DNA of 64,000 nucleotides from Agapetus fuscipes (GCA_951799405.1 OX637332.1:3601001-3665000), one strand, 5' to 3'; numbered from the stretch's first letter, positions 39,893-51,033 are shown. Notes: generated from the sequence alone by a model not told the origin. Numbers and translations are program-made.

Positions 39893-39895
39893 TTT

Positions 39896-39913
39896 TGGCG
39901 CCCAACGTAAAAG
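39896..39913 (+). other. Primer-binding site
   Basis: TGGCGCCCAACGTAAAAG begins three bases after the LTR. TGGCGCC is the classical start of a tRNA-complementary primer site. I do not assign the tRNA. Confidence 0.8.
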
Positions 39914-40374
39914 AAAAAATCTGTACATGAAATTCCTATGAAGAAAATTTTCTCAAACAAAAACAAATGACATTCGATTCCAATAAATGACATTCAAAAC
40001 AATATATGAAATGATTAAAATTGAACAGATTTATGATTGTGAAAGCATCAACACGTTTAAAAGCTAGTGAAGACATCGACTCATACAATTTAAAACAAGA
40101 AATTGCAAGTTTTAAAAGGCGGTTTTGAAAATATTGAACGGCTGTTTTGAAAATATTGAAGGCAAGAGAATTCAAATTACCTACCTACGTTCGGAAGAAA
40201 TGAACATTTAAAAATGGAACACCGCGGAAGAATGAAGAATGGATATGAACCAGTTTGTTTCAAATCAGTTTAGATAAATATATATAGATGGTGTTATATT
40301 TAATTTGTATGAAATTTTTTTTTTGAGATGAAATGATTTATTCTCTAATTGCATAAATTGAAAATATACAACAA

Positions 40375-43300
40375 ATGACGAAATCTAAAAAAATAAATAA
40401 TAAAAAGGATTTAGAAAGTAACACAATGGAGTCCATAAATTTTGATCCTCTCAAATTAAAAATATCTTTTAATGGTGAAAGTGAACCAAATGAATTTATA
40501 ATAAGGTTAGAAGAATTAGCCAAAGTCTACAAATTAAAATTAGATTATTTGGTAGAGTGTATGCCTATATTTTTAACAGATTTTCCGTTAACGTGGTACA
40601 GAGCAATTAACTGTGAATTTGATTGGAAAATTTTTAAAACCAAATTCTTACAACAATTTGAAAAATATGACTTTCAAAGGAATCTTAAGTTAGAAATTTT
40701 AAATATGGTACAAGGTCATGATAATGCATCTGTTTATATTTTAAAGGTCAAATCCAAAAATAATTTATTAAATAAAAGAATGCATGATAAAGAACTTATG
40801 GACATAATAATTCATGGATTGTCAGAAAAATATGCAACTTTACTGACAACATCTGAAATTAAAAATACAGAGGAATTATCTACAATATGTAGCAAGTTTG
40901 AATCATTTATAAAATTTAATGAATGTAAAAATTTAAATGTAATGAATGACACAGAAGAGAAAAATGTAATGCAAAAATGCAATTTTTGTAATAAATTAGG
41001 ACATGATGAAATAGATTGTTGGACTAAAAATAGAAAATTAGATTACATACAGAATAAATGTAGAAGTTTCACAAATAATATAGTATGCTACTTTTGTAAT
41101 AAAAGAGGGCATGTGGAAAGAAATTGTTTTATAAAAAATGGAAATTTTAAAAAACACACAGTAATCTGTTACTCATGTAAGCGTACAGGACATGTACAAA
41201 AAGATTGTTTTGTTAAAAATAAAAAAAGTGATTATACAGACAAAACAAAAATGAACAGAAATATAAATATACAAAACAGAACAAATACGACATACAATAG
41301 TAATTCAAAAAAACTTGTAGATAGTCGGCCTTCAGTACAAACACAAAAATCAGAAATGAAGAGCTGGCTTAATTTCATTCAAATTTTTAATAAAAATTAT
41401 CAAATTGCACCACTCATTTTTGCTAAACAATTTGATAAAAGACCATTTTTAACAGTAAATATTGAGAACAAAAATTTTACAGGTTTACTAGATTCAGGTG
41501 CATCTATTTCTGCAATCAATGAAAAAACATTTGATTATTTTTTACAAAGAAATTACAAAATTATAAAAACCCATGAAAGTATCTCGTTAGCAAATGGTAA
41601 AAATATAAAAATACTTGGTAAAATAAATTTAGAGGTAAAATGTGACAATCAAATAAAACATGTAGATTTTTATGTTTTACAAGGTTTACAACAAGACATA
41701 ATTTTTGGAATAGATTTTTGGATAAAATTTGAATTAGAACCGAGTTTAATAAGTAAAATTACATATTCAAATAGCAAAAATATTAGTGAATTAGGTAAAA
41801 TTACAAATAGAACTAAATTAACAGATAACCAATTACAGCAATTAAAAACAATAGAAAATGATTTCAAGGACATCTCTTATGAAAAAATAGGCTTAGGATG
41901 CACAAACCTCATTGAACACAGAATTCAGACAGAAGGTCCTCCAATAAAACAAAAGTATTATCCACTCAGTCCAGCAAGACAGAGACAGGTTAACACAGAG
42001 TTAGATAAAATGTTAAAAGAAGGTATAGTTGAACAATCCAAATCTTCGTGGTCCAGTCCTGTTGTGATTGTAATTAAAAAGGATGGAACGCCTAGATTTT
42101 GTTTGGACTCTAGAAGACTCAATGAAGTAACAAAACGAGATAATTATCCCATTCCAAATTTAAATCAAGTTTTAGCAAATTTACGAAATGCCAAATATAT
42201 CTCTTCAATAGATTTAAGCAAGGCGTTTTGGCAAATTCCACTAGAAGAATCGTCCAAAGAAAAAACTGCCTTCGTCGTACCAAATAGAGGGTTGTTTCAA
42301 TTCACAAAAATGCCGTTCGGTTTAAAAAATTCAAGTTCTGAAACACAGCGTTTATTAGACAAATTATTTGGACCTAAATTTGATACTAACATATTTTGTT
42401 ATATCGATGACTTAATTATTATTAACGAAGATTTCAATTCACATTTAAATTTATTAAAACAAGTTAAAAATATATTACAAGAAGCAGGGTTAACGGTAAA
42501 ATTTTCAAAATGTGAATTTTGCAAAGATAGTTTAAAATATTTGGGATACATTATTGATGAAAATGGATTAAGGCCAGATTCAAATAAAGTCAAGATTATA
42601 GAGGAATATCCTTCACCGAAAAATTTAAAACAACTACGAATGTTTTTAGGTTTGGTAGGATTTTATAGAAAAGTTATACGAAACTGCAGTGAGATATCAT
42701 ATCCACTAAATAAATTATTGAGAGGTAAAAAAGGTCAGAACAATTTTAATTGGTCAAAAGAATCTGAGGATGCATTTAATAATTTAAAATTAGCCTTAAG
42801 CACAGCCCCTGTATTAATATGTCCGGATTTCACAAAAGATTTTTTTTTACACACTGATGCCAGTAAAAATCAAGTAGCTTCAGTATTAAACCAAAATATC
42901 AATGGGTCCGAAAAGCCAATAGCATATTTTTCAAGAAGTTTGACAGTTAGAGAACAAAACTATTCGACATCAGAACGTGAGCTTCTTGCCATTGTAGAGT
43001 CAATTGAACATTTTCGATCTTATCTAGATGGGATGAAATTCAAGGTAATAACTGATCATATGGCATTAAAATTCTTGAATAAAATATCAAATCCAACAGG
43101 TAGATTAGCAAGATGGGCCATGAGACTTTCACAGTATGAATTTGAGATTGAGCATAGAAAAGGGAAAGAACATACAGTGCCAGATGTATTATCTAGGATT
43201 CCTGGTACTAAAGAAATGGAAGTAATAAATTCAAATATTGCAGATCCTTGGTATAATAATATCGCAGAAGGATGTACAAAAACACCATACAAATACAAAA

Positions 43301-44466
43301 AATTCAAAATGGTAGATAATAAATTATTTAAACTAATAAATGATGATAATCCTTTCACAGAGGAATATAATTGGAAAGAGATACCTATTATAGACAATAG
43401 ATTAACTATAATAAAGAATCATCATGATAATGGACATGTAGGTATTTTTAAAACTTATAAATACATATCAAGATGTTACTATTGGAAAAATATGTATGCA
43501 GATATAAAAAGTTTTATAAATAAATGTCAAAAATGTAAAATGTATAAGCCGAATAATTTACCTCCAGCAGGAAAAATGGAAAATAGAAAAAGAGTGGATA
43601 GACCGTTAAAAATGCTGAGTATTGATTTGATAGGACCATTACCAAAATCAAGTACGGGCTATATACATATATTATCAATAATAGATGTTTTTACCAAATA
43701 TTGTTGGCTATTTCCTTTAAGAAGAGCTACTACAGAAGAAATAGTAAAATTAATAGAAAATAAAATATTTTTAACAGAAGGAGTACCGCAAACGATAATA
43801 ACAGATAATGGAAAGAATTTAAAGTCTAATGCATTTAAAGATTTTATGTACTCATATGGAGTACAGAAAATATTTTATACAACTTTATATACTCCCATGT
43901 GCAATAATGTAGAGACATATAATAGAACAATAGGATACACATTAGCTATTTTTGTTGAAAATGAACAAAGAAAATGGGATACTTTTTTAGATTCAGTACA
44001 AAGCATAATAAATAATACAGTCAATTTAGCAACAGGATACACACCTAATGTATTAGCAAGAGGTAGGGAGATTGTACTAAATGGTGAAATTCATGGTGAA
44101 ATAGTAAATGATGAAATAGAATCAAAGGAAGATTTAGATAAATATAGAGATATGCATAAAGATAAAATGAAGGAATTAAACACATTATACAAAATTGTAA
44201 CAGAAAATTTATGGGATGCATATAATAAAAATGCAAATTATTATAATAAAGGTAGATCAAATCGTGTCTATGATCAAGGGGATATTGTATGGCGTAAAAA
44301 TTTCATACAATCAAATGCAGGGAAATACTTCTGTACAAAGTTGGCTCCAAAATTTGTCAAAGCCAGAATAGAAAAGAAAGTTAGCAAGATAGTCTATGTA
44401 TTAAAAGATATAGACACAAATGTTATAAATAAATATCACATCAAGGACATAATCAAATTAGATTAA
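40375..44466 (+). CDS. Gag-Pol polyprotein of Ty3/gypsy-type retrotransposon (1363 aa, intact)
   Basis: One uninterrupted frame encodes both Gag and Pol, with no frameshift or stop between them. In order: a retrotransposon Gag region (about 25-180, with PLTWYRAI), three CCHC zinc knuckles (C202-C215, C238-C251, C265-C278), aspartic protease with LLDSGAS (D373), reverse transcriptase (about 540-760, FCLDSRRLNE, catalytic YIDD at 676-679), RNase H (D828 in HTDAS, E867/E869 region, D894), and integrase with an HHCC zinc site (H1017, H1021, C1051, C1054) and a DD35E core (D1084, D1144, E1180). All key residues are present. It acts in cytoplasmic particles, then nuclear integration. The start ATG is the first in frame. 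M18 is an alternative. A-rich codon use, unlike the FKBP exon, fits a mobile element. Clade within Ty3/gypsy not assigned. Confidence 0.95.
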   Translation: MTKSKKINNKKDLESNTMESINFDPLKLKISFNGESEPNEFIIRLEELAKVYKLKLDYLVECMPIFLTDFPLTWYRAINCEFDWKIFKTKFLQQFEKYDFQRNLKLEILNMVQGHDNASVYILKVKSKNNLLNKRMHDKELMDIIIHGLSEKYATLLTTSEIKNTEELSTICSKFESFIKFNECKNLNVMNDTEEKNVMQKCNFCNKLGHDEIDCWTKNRKLDYIQNKCRSFTNNIVCYFCNKRGHVERNCFIKNGNFKKHTVICYSCKRTGHVQKDCFVKNKKSDYTDKTKMNRNINIQNRTNTTYNSNSKKLVDSRPSVQTQKSEMKSWLNFIQIFNKNYQIAPLIFAKQFDKRPFLTVNIENKNFTGLLDSGASISAINEKTFDYFLQRNYKIIKTHESISLANGKNIKILGKINLEVKCDNQIKHVDFYVLQGLQQDIIFGIDFWIKFELEPSLISKITYSNSKNISELGKITNRTKLTDNQLQQLKTIENDFKDISYEKIGLGCTNLIEHRIQTEGPPIKQKYYPLSPARQRQVNTELDKMLKEGIVEQSKSSWSSPVVIVIKKDGTPRFCLDSRRLNEVTKRDNYPIPNLNQVLANLRNAKYISSIDLSKAFWQIPLEESSKEKTAFVVPNRGLFQFTKMPFGLKNSSSETQRLLDKLFGPKFDTNIFCYIDDLIIINEDFNSHLNLLKQVKNILQEAGLTVKFSKCEFCKDSLKYLGYIIDENGLRPDSNKVKIIEEYPSPKNLKQLRMFLGLVGFYRKVIRNCSEISYPLNKLLRGKKGQNNFNWSKESEDAFNNLKLALSTAPVLICPDFTKDFFLHTDASKNQVASVLNQNINGSEKPIAYFSRSLTVREQNYSTSERELLAIVESIEHFRSYLDGMKFKVITDHMALKFLNKISNPTGRLARWAMRLSQYEFEIEHRKGKEHTVPDVLSRIPGTKEMEVINSNIADPWYNNIAEGCTKTPYKYKKFKMVDNKLFKLINDDNPFTEEYNWKEIPIIDNRLTIIKNHHDNGHVGIFKTYKYISRCYYWKNMYADIKSFINKCQKCKMYKPNNLPPAGKMENRKRVDRPLKMLSIDLIGPLPKSSTGYIHILSIIDVFTKYCWLFPLRRATTEEIVKLIENKIFLTEGVPQTIITDNGKNLKSNAFKDFMYSYGVQKIFYTTLYTPMCNNVETYNRTIGYTLAIFVENEQRKWDTFLDSVQSIINNTVNLATGYTPNVLARGREIVLNGEIHGEIVNDEIESKEDLDKYRDMHKDKMKELNTLYKIVTENLWDAYNKNANYYNKGRSNRVYDQGDIVWRKNFIQSNAGKYFCTKLAPKFVKARIEKKVSKIVYVLKDIDTNVINKYHIKDIIKLD

Positions 44467-45106
44467 AAAAAAAAAAAAAAAAAAAAAAAACATATTTTCA
44501 TGTGTATGAAAAATTTGAGGTGATGAATGATACGGTGAAAGTTGATATAAAAGTGATCAGTGAAAGAATGAATTATGAAACATTGCATGAATGAAGGTAT
44601 GAAACATAAATTAAACAAAGTATTACATATGAAGGTAAAGTTTTTAAAAAAAATTGATGGACTGATAAATTTATTAATGAAAAATAAATTTGAAATAAAT
44701 TTAAATATTGGGAAAGATGTGATACATGTTTAAAAAAAAAAAAAGTTATTTTAATGAATTGATTAATTAACTGGTGAATGTTTATTATGTATTGTTATTT
44801 GATTATTTTGAATTGTTGAATTAAGTATTTAAAAAAAAAACAAATATTGTTTATAATATTGAATATGAAATTTGTGTTAAAAAAAAAAATATATTAATTT
44901 TAGTATGAAAATAATTGGCATTGTTAAAAAATGTATTAATGACTGAATAATGTATCAGAAACAAGTTTTTTTTTATTTTCATATTTTTGAAATTTATCCT
45001 TAAAATAAAACAAAATATGTGGCGCCGGCTGAGCATTATGATACATTATTTACTCATTGTAAAAGAAAAAAAAAAAAAAAAAAAATTGGGAATGTTTTTT
45101 TTTTAT
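44467..45106. other. 3' non-coding region of the LTR retrotransposon
   Basis: A/T-rich with long A-runs at 44466-44490, 44733-44744, 44830-44839, 44880-44889 and 45065-45085. No env-like or accessory frame was found. Confidence 0.8.
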
Positions 45107-45120
45107 GAGAGGAAGGAGGT
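45107..45120 (+). other. Polypurine tract
   Basis: GAGAGGAAGGAGG lies just upstream of the 3' LTR, separated by TGTAT. This is the expected place and composition for the plus-strand primer. Confidence 0.8.
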
Positions 45121-45124
45121 GTAT

Positions 45125-45386
45125 TGTAACGAGATGGATTTGTTTGTTAGGTAAAATGGAACATGAGATTTAAATTTGAATGAAAAGAAAAACAAAGGAA
45201 GGCAGAAGGAGAGAAAAAAGCTTGCCTGGCATGAGAGCTACAAGCATGTGTAATAAAGAATAAAGAATATTATTGTGCTGTGGTTAATTGTGTATACATT
45301 GTGAAAGAAATAAAAGTAAACATATTAAAGTGGCTGTTAATTATTAATTGTGTCAATCAGCAGGACAGAGAAGAAAAACCCTCACA
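45125..45386 (+). repeat. 3' LTR
   Basis: 262 bp, same sequence as the 5' LTR as far as I can read, followed by GTAA. Confidence 0.95.
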
Positions 45387-45420
45387 GTAATTAGGGTGAC
45401 CTGTTGTGCACAAAAAAAAA
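45387..45420 (+). repeat. Remainder of LINE-beta 3' UTR and poly(A) tail
   Basis: GTAATTAGGGTGACCTGTTG then TGCAC and an A-run. It matches the 3' UTR of the LINE-beta copy at 583-640 and continues the piece ending at 39630. Confidence 0.85.
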
Positions 45421-45444
45421 TTGACTGGTGTATTTAGTTGCAAT

Positions 45445-45837
45445 CGGTTCCCATAGATCACCGAAGTTAAGCAACATTGGGCGCTGATAGTACTTGGATG
45501 GGTTACCGCTCAGGTACACCGCCTGTCGTTGGCATCTTGGACCGGTCCGTAGTCCAGTGGCAACACTTCGGACTCGTAAATGGAAGGTTGTGGATTCGGA
45601 TCCCGGCGGAGCACAAAAAATATACCATTTTTATTTCGAATGTGCTCTTCGCTGAGTTGAAAAAATCATAAACCTTTACCAAAGACCGGTCACTGAAAGG
45701 TCCATACAACAACTGGGTCTTGCTTGAGAATTGGCGCTTTCTAAAGCGACGACCAAGCTCGCAGAGGGCTCTGGAGGTGTGATACACACAAAAACAGCGC
45801 TCACCAAATAAATCATCCTAATATTATTATTATTATC
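45445..45837 (+). repeat. SINE-C, composite form with truncated 5S head
   Basis: CGGTTCCCATAGATCACCGA onward is 5S-derived (5' third missing), ending GTCGTTGGC at about 45533. Then the linker ATCTTGGACCGG, the tRNA-like region (GTCCGTAGTCCAGTGG; B box GGATTCGGATCCC), the body and an ATT tail. It shares the unusual GGATTCGGATCC B-box variant with the copy at 2558, so the two form one subfamily. Confidence 0.88.
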
Positions 45838-46063
45838 GCAGTGAACAGTTGACGCTCCATGCCCTCGCTTTGGTCCGTGATGCGGTGTGACCCCAGTTAC
45901 CGCAGCCGGGCGAAAGTGCGCGCAACTGGTTTTTGGATCATGTGAAAGTGCGCAATGAGAACGCCCGATGGCTTTTGCCAACGCGTACGTAAACGTCGCG
46001 GCCGGTACATGCAAAAATCACTATAGCTCCATTAGGAAATGACATTGCGATGAGGGCAACACC

Positions 46064-46393
46064 TAAACGCAACTAAGCTACACATATAGTGTAAATTCTT
46101 GCCGCGTTATCCCCGAAGGGGTCGCATGTGGCGAGTTAAACATATTTATTTTTACAGGTAAGGGGGCCGGCCTTACGCCAACCACTTCAGTTGAAGTGTG
46201 GGCTTCCCAGCTCCCCTAGGGGGCTGGTACTCATTTCTTGTGAAGGCTGAGTAAACCTTGCCGGTATTTTTTATTATGGGGTTTGAAATAAACACCGAAA
46301 TAGGAAATCATTTCTGACACCCTCCTCGGTGGGATTCGAACCCGAGCTCACGGAATAGAATGCAAGCACTCTACCAACTGAGCTATCGACCGG
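46064..46393 (-). repeat. SINE-B copy, full length
   Basis: The minus strand starts CCGGTCGATAGCTCAGTTGG with B box GGGTTCGAATCCC and ends TGTAGCTTAGTTGCG. With 13192-13497 it is the best reference for the family. Confidence 0.92.
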
Positions 46394-46559
46394 ACCTAAC
46401 GTAGTAAATATTTAAACATCATTAATTGATGAGGCCCGTAAGCATATACAAATTATTTTTGATTTTTATTATTTTTATATGTAAACTATTAATTAAATGA
46501 CTCAGTGGAAAGTTTGTAGAACTCTATTAAAAAAATCAAGATGAAAACGATCACTGTTT

Positions 46560-46655
46560 AATTCTTGTTTAATTGTGACTCTGGAAGAAATGCACGAAGT
46601 GAATAAGGACAGAAAGAAATGGCGGTTGATCTGTGATGTTGGCGGCTTGGTTTTT
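46560..46655 (+). pseudogene. LINE-alpha end, colinear with RepA
   Basis: VTLEEMHEVNKDRKKWRLIC then DVGG. The spacer TTTTTGATGTCCATACATGG follows, and RepA starts at 46740. Confidence 0.78.
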
Positions 46656-46734
46656 TTTAGTAAGAATTTGTTTTCTCTTTGTTTTTGATGTCCATACATG
46701 GTATAATTTGTTGATATTTAAAATGTAATTTGTT

Positions 46735-46947
46735 GTGTATGTTCCTTGGCTTATTGGTTGGTAGGTATGCGGCTGACCACCCATGCTGTATAAAATGGTT
46801 TACTTTGCCAATGTCACCCCTGTTTCAGGGAAGGTCGGCAAGAGTTGCAGGGTGTATGTCCATGTGAGATTCGGGTTTTTATACTGTAGGACCACATGCG
46901 GCATGTTTAAGCGCGATTTTGCAACTTAGATTAGATTAGATTAGACA
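46735..46947 (+). repeat. RepA copy downstream of LINE-alpha
   Basis: TTCCTTGGCTTATTGGTTGG to three GATTA units. About 70 bases between TTTAAGCGCGA and TTTTGCAACTTAG are deleted. Confidence 0.9.
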
Positions 46948-46984
46948 TTGTTTGGTGAAGTATCGGAACCATTTTTTTAATATC

Positions 46985-47260
46985 CCAATAAAAAGATTTC
47001 GTTGGCTATGGTTCCAACTTTGATCTGTGGATACAACTATACATGACGCTGCTTAAACAAGACTTCTCAAGAATTCTCTTAATGTGAAACTCAACTGCGT
47101 TTAGATGTTTTTTCTTGAGAAATGTAAAATAAAGAATTGGCTACTATTTTTTATTTACTTATAAATCCAATAAAAAAAAAGGTTTCCCGGGCTATTGCTA
47201 CAACTACATGACGCCGCTTATAAAAGACATTTCCCGGGAATATTCCCCACATGGGTTTTT
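46985..47260. repeat. Two degenerate tandem units
   Basis: CCAATAAAAAGATTTCGTTG...ACTATACATGACGCTGCTTA and CCAATAAAAAAAAAGGTTTC...ACTACATGACGCCGCTTATA recur about 180 bases apart. Family unknown. Confidence 0.6.
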
Positions 47261-47584
47261 AAGCAAGCATCAAGGAAAAAAATACATCAAATGGGGGAAG
47301 CGGGTGCCAAAAGAAGAAGGTAGGCAGACAGGTTCTCCGGCCTTTTTAAGAATGTAAAGTTTATTTCATTTTTTATTCGCGGCTTACACGGCTGTCAGTC
47401 TTGGGCGCCATTTCTTGGTCCCGCGCGACACACAGAAGACAAATTATGACAAAAGACACTGAGCTTACGCGAGTGGATGTGCATTATGTAAACACAGCTC
47501 CGCAATATTGTTTCTTTCCTTCAATATGTAGTATAGTACATGCTCTACGTCTACGGGAATAGAGTTCAACATCTGTAGATAAAA
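47261..47584. other. Gene-free interval
   Basis: Nothing recognised. A moderately G/C-rich patch lies at 47375-47500. Confidence 0.5.
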
Positions 47585-49225
47585 CAATGTTTTGTCTCTA
47601 CTTTATCACATGGCCTATGTCAGGCATAGATATTTTTTCATCATCTGTAGATAAAACATTGTGTCTCTTCTTTACCACGTCATAACCTATGCCAGGCATA
47701 GATATTGTAATGTAAATAGTAGATTAATATAGGTGTACATCGTAGGTAGTAATAGTTATTATAGCATTATGTCAAAAGTAGATTTATATAGGTGTACACC
47801 GTAGGTAGCAATAATTATAGTCCTAATCTAGAAATTAAATGATCCTTTTGTACTCTTGAACTTAGTAGAATATTCGCGAATGTGCTGGCAAAATTAGTCA
47901 CTGGAGAGTTCTGTCTGTGACGTATATAAGGCGTAGAATTGAGTGCGCTAGCGAGTGAGATAGTCGCCTTTGATTTGAAGAGTGTAAGCGATACTAAACT
48001 GTGAAAATAAATTTGTGTTACCAAAAGTGTTAAAAATAAATGTAAATTTGTACAATTAATTAAGTGCAAATAAAGATCCTAAAATAAGACCTGTATGTTT
48101 TAATTTAGAGACTTTTTGAACCAAAAACACTACAATATTTTATCATCATCTGTAGATAAACATTGTGTCTTTTTACCACAAAGCCTATGTCAGGCATAGA
48201 TATTGTCTCATCATCTATAGATAAAACATTAAGTATGTTCGCTAGGTAGAATAAGATGCTCTATGTCTACGAGAATAGAGTTTAAAACCTGTAGATAAAA
48301 TATTGTGTCTTAACAACACACAACATGACTCTACTTTACTGCAAAGATAATGCCTCATCATCTGTAGATAAAACATTGTGGCTCTTCGATAGGAATAGTA
48401 CATTCTCTATCTCAACGGAAATGGAGTTCAATATCTGTATATAAAATATTGTGGCTGGACAACATACACTTTGACTCTACTTTACTGCAAAGACAATGTT
48501 TCATCATCTGAGATGAAACATTGTGTCTCTTCTTTACCACATAGTCTGTGTCAAGCAAATATATTGTCTCATCATCTGTAGATAAAACATTGTTTTGTGT
48601 CCCTACTTTATCACAAAGCGTATGTAAGTAAAATATAATGTCTCATCATCTGCAGATAAAACATTCCGTGTCTGCTTTTTTATAGTGAGACATAATTTAA
48701 TCTACAGGTGACGAGACTTTATCTATTCCTGTAAACATATAATATAATGTTAGCACTAATCTTTTGAAGGAAAGGCACATTATTTAATTTACGAGTCATG
48801 AGACAGTAGTTACATATCTTTTGACAGCGATAGATAATGTCTGATAGACATCTTGAAATATATCATGATAGATATCATTTGAAGATAAAAGATTGTCCCC
48901 TTTCTTCAACAAATAATACAAATGATAACGTGGTATCATCTGTAGATAAAATATTGTGACTTTACTTTCATAGATTATAATATAATAGGAATAACGTATT
49001 ATATTGTAATCTATGAGAATATATTATGTTTCTCATCTACTGGTAACATAATGTCTCATCATATGCTAGTAGATATATTTTTTTTCATATTTATTCAATA
49101 TACATATTTTAAATATTATACGTAGATACGTAGATTGTGTATTCACTTCAATAGATCATATGGGATACATATGTCTACAGGTAAAGATAATAACTCATCA
49201 TGTTCAGATAAAATTAACTGTATCT
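47585..49225 (+). repeat. Degenerate minisatellite, ~70-bp unit (CATCATCTGTAGATAAAACATT)
   Basis: About 13 units built around TCATCATCTGTAGATAAAAC, ATTGTGTCTCTTCTTTACCA and CCTATGTCAGGCATAGATAT. Units vary in length and decay toward 49.2 kb. It is interrupted by a solo LTR at 47706-48134. No coding potential. Confidence 0.85.
47706..48134 (+). mobile_element. Solo LTR (ATAT family) inside the minisatellite
   Basis: TGTAATGTAAATAGTAGATT to CAAAAACACTACA, 429 bp, TG...CA ends, ATAT at both flanks (47702-47705 and 48135-48138). A TATATAAGGCG promoter-like motif at about 47928. Removing it with one ATAT restores GGCATAGATATTTTATCATC, the normal minisatellite order. It has an internal near-duplication (AGATTAATATAGGTGTACA and AGATTTATATAGGTGTACA). 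Confidence 0.87.
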
Positions 49226-50387
49226 CAGTTAATTTATTTTTGGATTCCTTTTAGGAGTTTGTAATTTTATTTAGCACACTTTTTTCCTGTTGCAATGCAA
49301 ATTTGCAGCCATTTTAAAATCCGCAAAGCACTTTAACCAAGTAGAATATTACGACAAATTATTAAAATCGGGTATCAATTCAAAACCAAATATACATTGA
49401 ACTGAAAGCATTGAGAAGTAGCATTTTCATTGCATAAGACTATTAAAATAATATTTTCATGATAAATTAATATATGTACAAAATAAAAGTTTAACAATAC
49501 ACAGAGTTTTATTTTCACGAATTGACTATTTATTTAACCTCAAGAATGTCACTTTCAAGAATACAATATTTTCATTTGCATGTATAAAATAATGAATTAA
49601 GTTAATTCTTCTTTCAATCAAAGAATCAGGAAGTCTTTACACAGATAATTATCAATTTATGAACAATAAAAAATAAAAGAGAAGACTATCCATTTCTATA
49701 GGAATAAGCAAAATTTATCTAACAAAACCAAGGTAATAATCATCACGCAAAATCTAGAAATAAAACGCATATCATTTCTAAAGAAAAAGCATCTTCATTA
49801 CATACACATATCAAAACAATGGTTGTATTATCTTTTTTCATTAAACATTGAAATTCACTCTTTTCTTTCACTTTAATTCATCCATTGTTACGAGAAATTT
49901 CTCCCATTATAATATTTTGCAGTGTCAATGGTTTTGCTGCTGAAACGCGTGCAGTGTGCAGAATTTCTCTAACGCCGTTTTATGAATCGGTTTTTGCGCC
50001 TCATCTCGAGCGCTAATGTAGTTTTATTGAAATATGAATTTCTCCGTTGCGAAAGTGGACCGGTGTGTCATTGCCGAATCAGTGCACAAAATTCAGTGAA
50101 ATGAAAGTGTGTTTTCATTTAGAATTCAGAACCGCGGCCGAGTCCGTACAGAATTGGCAGCACAGGAGAAACTGAATGCATGCACAATGGCTTACTGACA
50201 TAAATGATATAAAAATACCGCCTACCTCATTATGGTTGTTTTGGTAAAGACAATAAATAATCTCTATTAATAAATGTCACAAATTATTCACTTTTTTTTT
50301 TGTGAAACTTGAAATTTCTATTTTCGCAAATTCGTCACACTTTTATTTTTGTAAATGTGTTGGAAAGAATCCGCATCAAATCATAAA
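49226..50387. other. Gene-free A/T-rich interval
   Basis: No gene or repeat family. A G/C-richer patch lies at 49930-50170. It may be intronic to the FKBP gene, whose later exons I did not find. Confidence 0.5.
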
Positions 50388-50478
50388 AAACTAAGCTGCA
50401 TATATTGTTCAACTTTTAACCGCATTATCCTCCAAAGAGTCGCATGGAATGTCGCGTTTACGAATTTATTTTTATACG
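50388..50478 (-). repeat. SINE-B 3' fragment, strongly diverged
   Basis: ACTAAGCTGCATATATTGTT to GAATTTATTTTTATACGTA. Confidence 0.6.
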
Positions 50479-50535
50479 TACCGTAAGTTACTATACTACG
50501 AGCGGTAAAAGAAGATTCGAAAACTATGTTTTACA

Positions 50536-50807
50536 TTTAGTGTAATGTCTTACCGCGTTCTTTCCGATAGCATGTGGTGTGTTGAACATTTATTTTTATT
50601 TTTACAGGTAAGAGGGTCAGTTTTACGCAAACCAATTTAAGTTGGGGTTTCCCAGCTCCCAAGGGGGCGAGTTAACATTACCGGTACTTCATTTTTGGGT
50701 TAGAAATAAACGCCACAACGGGAAATTATTTCTGACATCTCCGTGGGATTTGAACTCGAGCTCTCGGCATGGAATGCAAGCACTCTACAAACTGAGCTAT
50801 CGCTCGC
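50536..50807 (-). repeat. SINE-B copy, near full length
   Basis: The minus strand runs from GCGAGCGATAGCTCAGTTTG (head, B-box variant GAGTTCAAATCCC) to GGTAAGACATTACACT. Confidence 0.86.
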
Positions 50808-50832
50808 AATCAAAGAAGATTTAAATAGTCGG

Positions 50833-51033
50833 TGCTATGGCCACGGCGGTCAAGACGCTTGTTCAGCTAGCGTGTTTGGTTCAGATAACGTTGGTTCGAG
50901 CCACGGCTGGCCCATTTGACCATTACATTGACCCTGGTTCAGATGTCGTTGCATGAACACAAGCTTCTGCTTTCGCATGAAGATAACTGGTCAGGCAAAA
51001 TAGGTTGGTGAATTGCATTCCTCTTCACAAATT
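50833..51033 (+). repeat. SINE-D copy
   Basis: GGTGCTATGGCCACGGCGGT (A-box-like region), GTTGGTTCGAGCCACG (B box), CCCTGGTTCAGATGTCGTTG and ATTGCATTCCTCTTCACAAA. Confidence 0.82.

Larger units (their letters stand above)
39631..45386 (+). mobile_element. Complete Ty3/gypsy-type LTR retrotransposon
   Basis: 5756 bp between GTAA target duplications (39627-39630 and 45387-45390). Order: 5' LTR, primer-binding site, ~460-bp leader, one Gag-Pol frame, ~640-bp A-rich 3' region, polypurine tract, 3' LTR. Protease, RT, RNase H and integrase come in that order, which places it in the Ty3/gypsy group. No env. I read the two LTRs as identical, so the insertion is recent. Confidence 0.95.

Noticed and set aside
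44045..44260. Minus-strand frames within Gag-Pol
   Set aside because: Shadows of an A-rich plus-strand gene.
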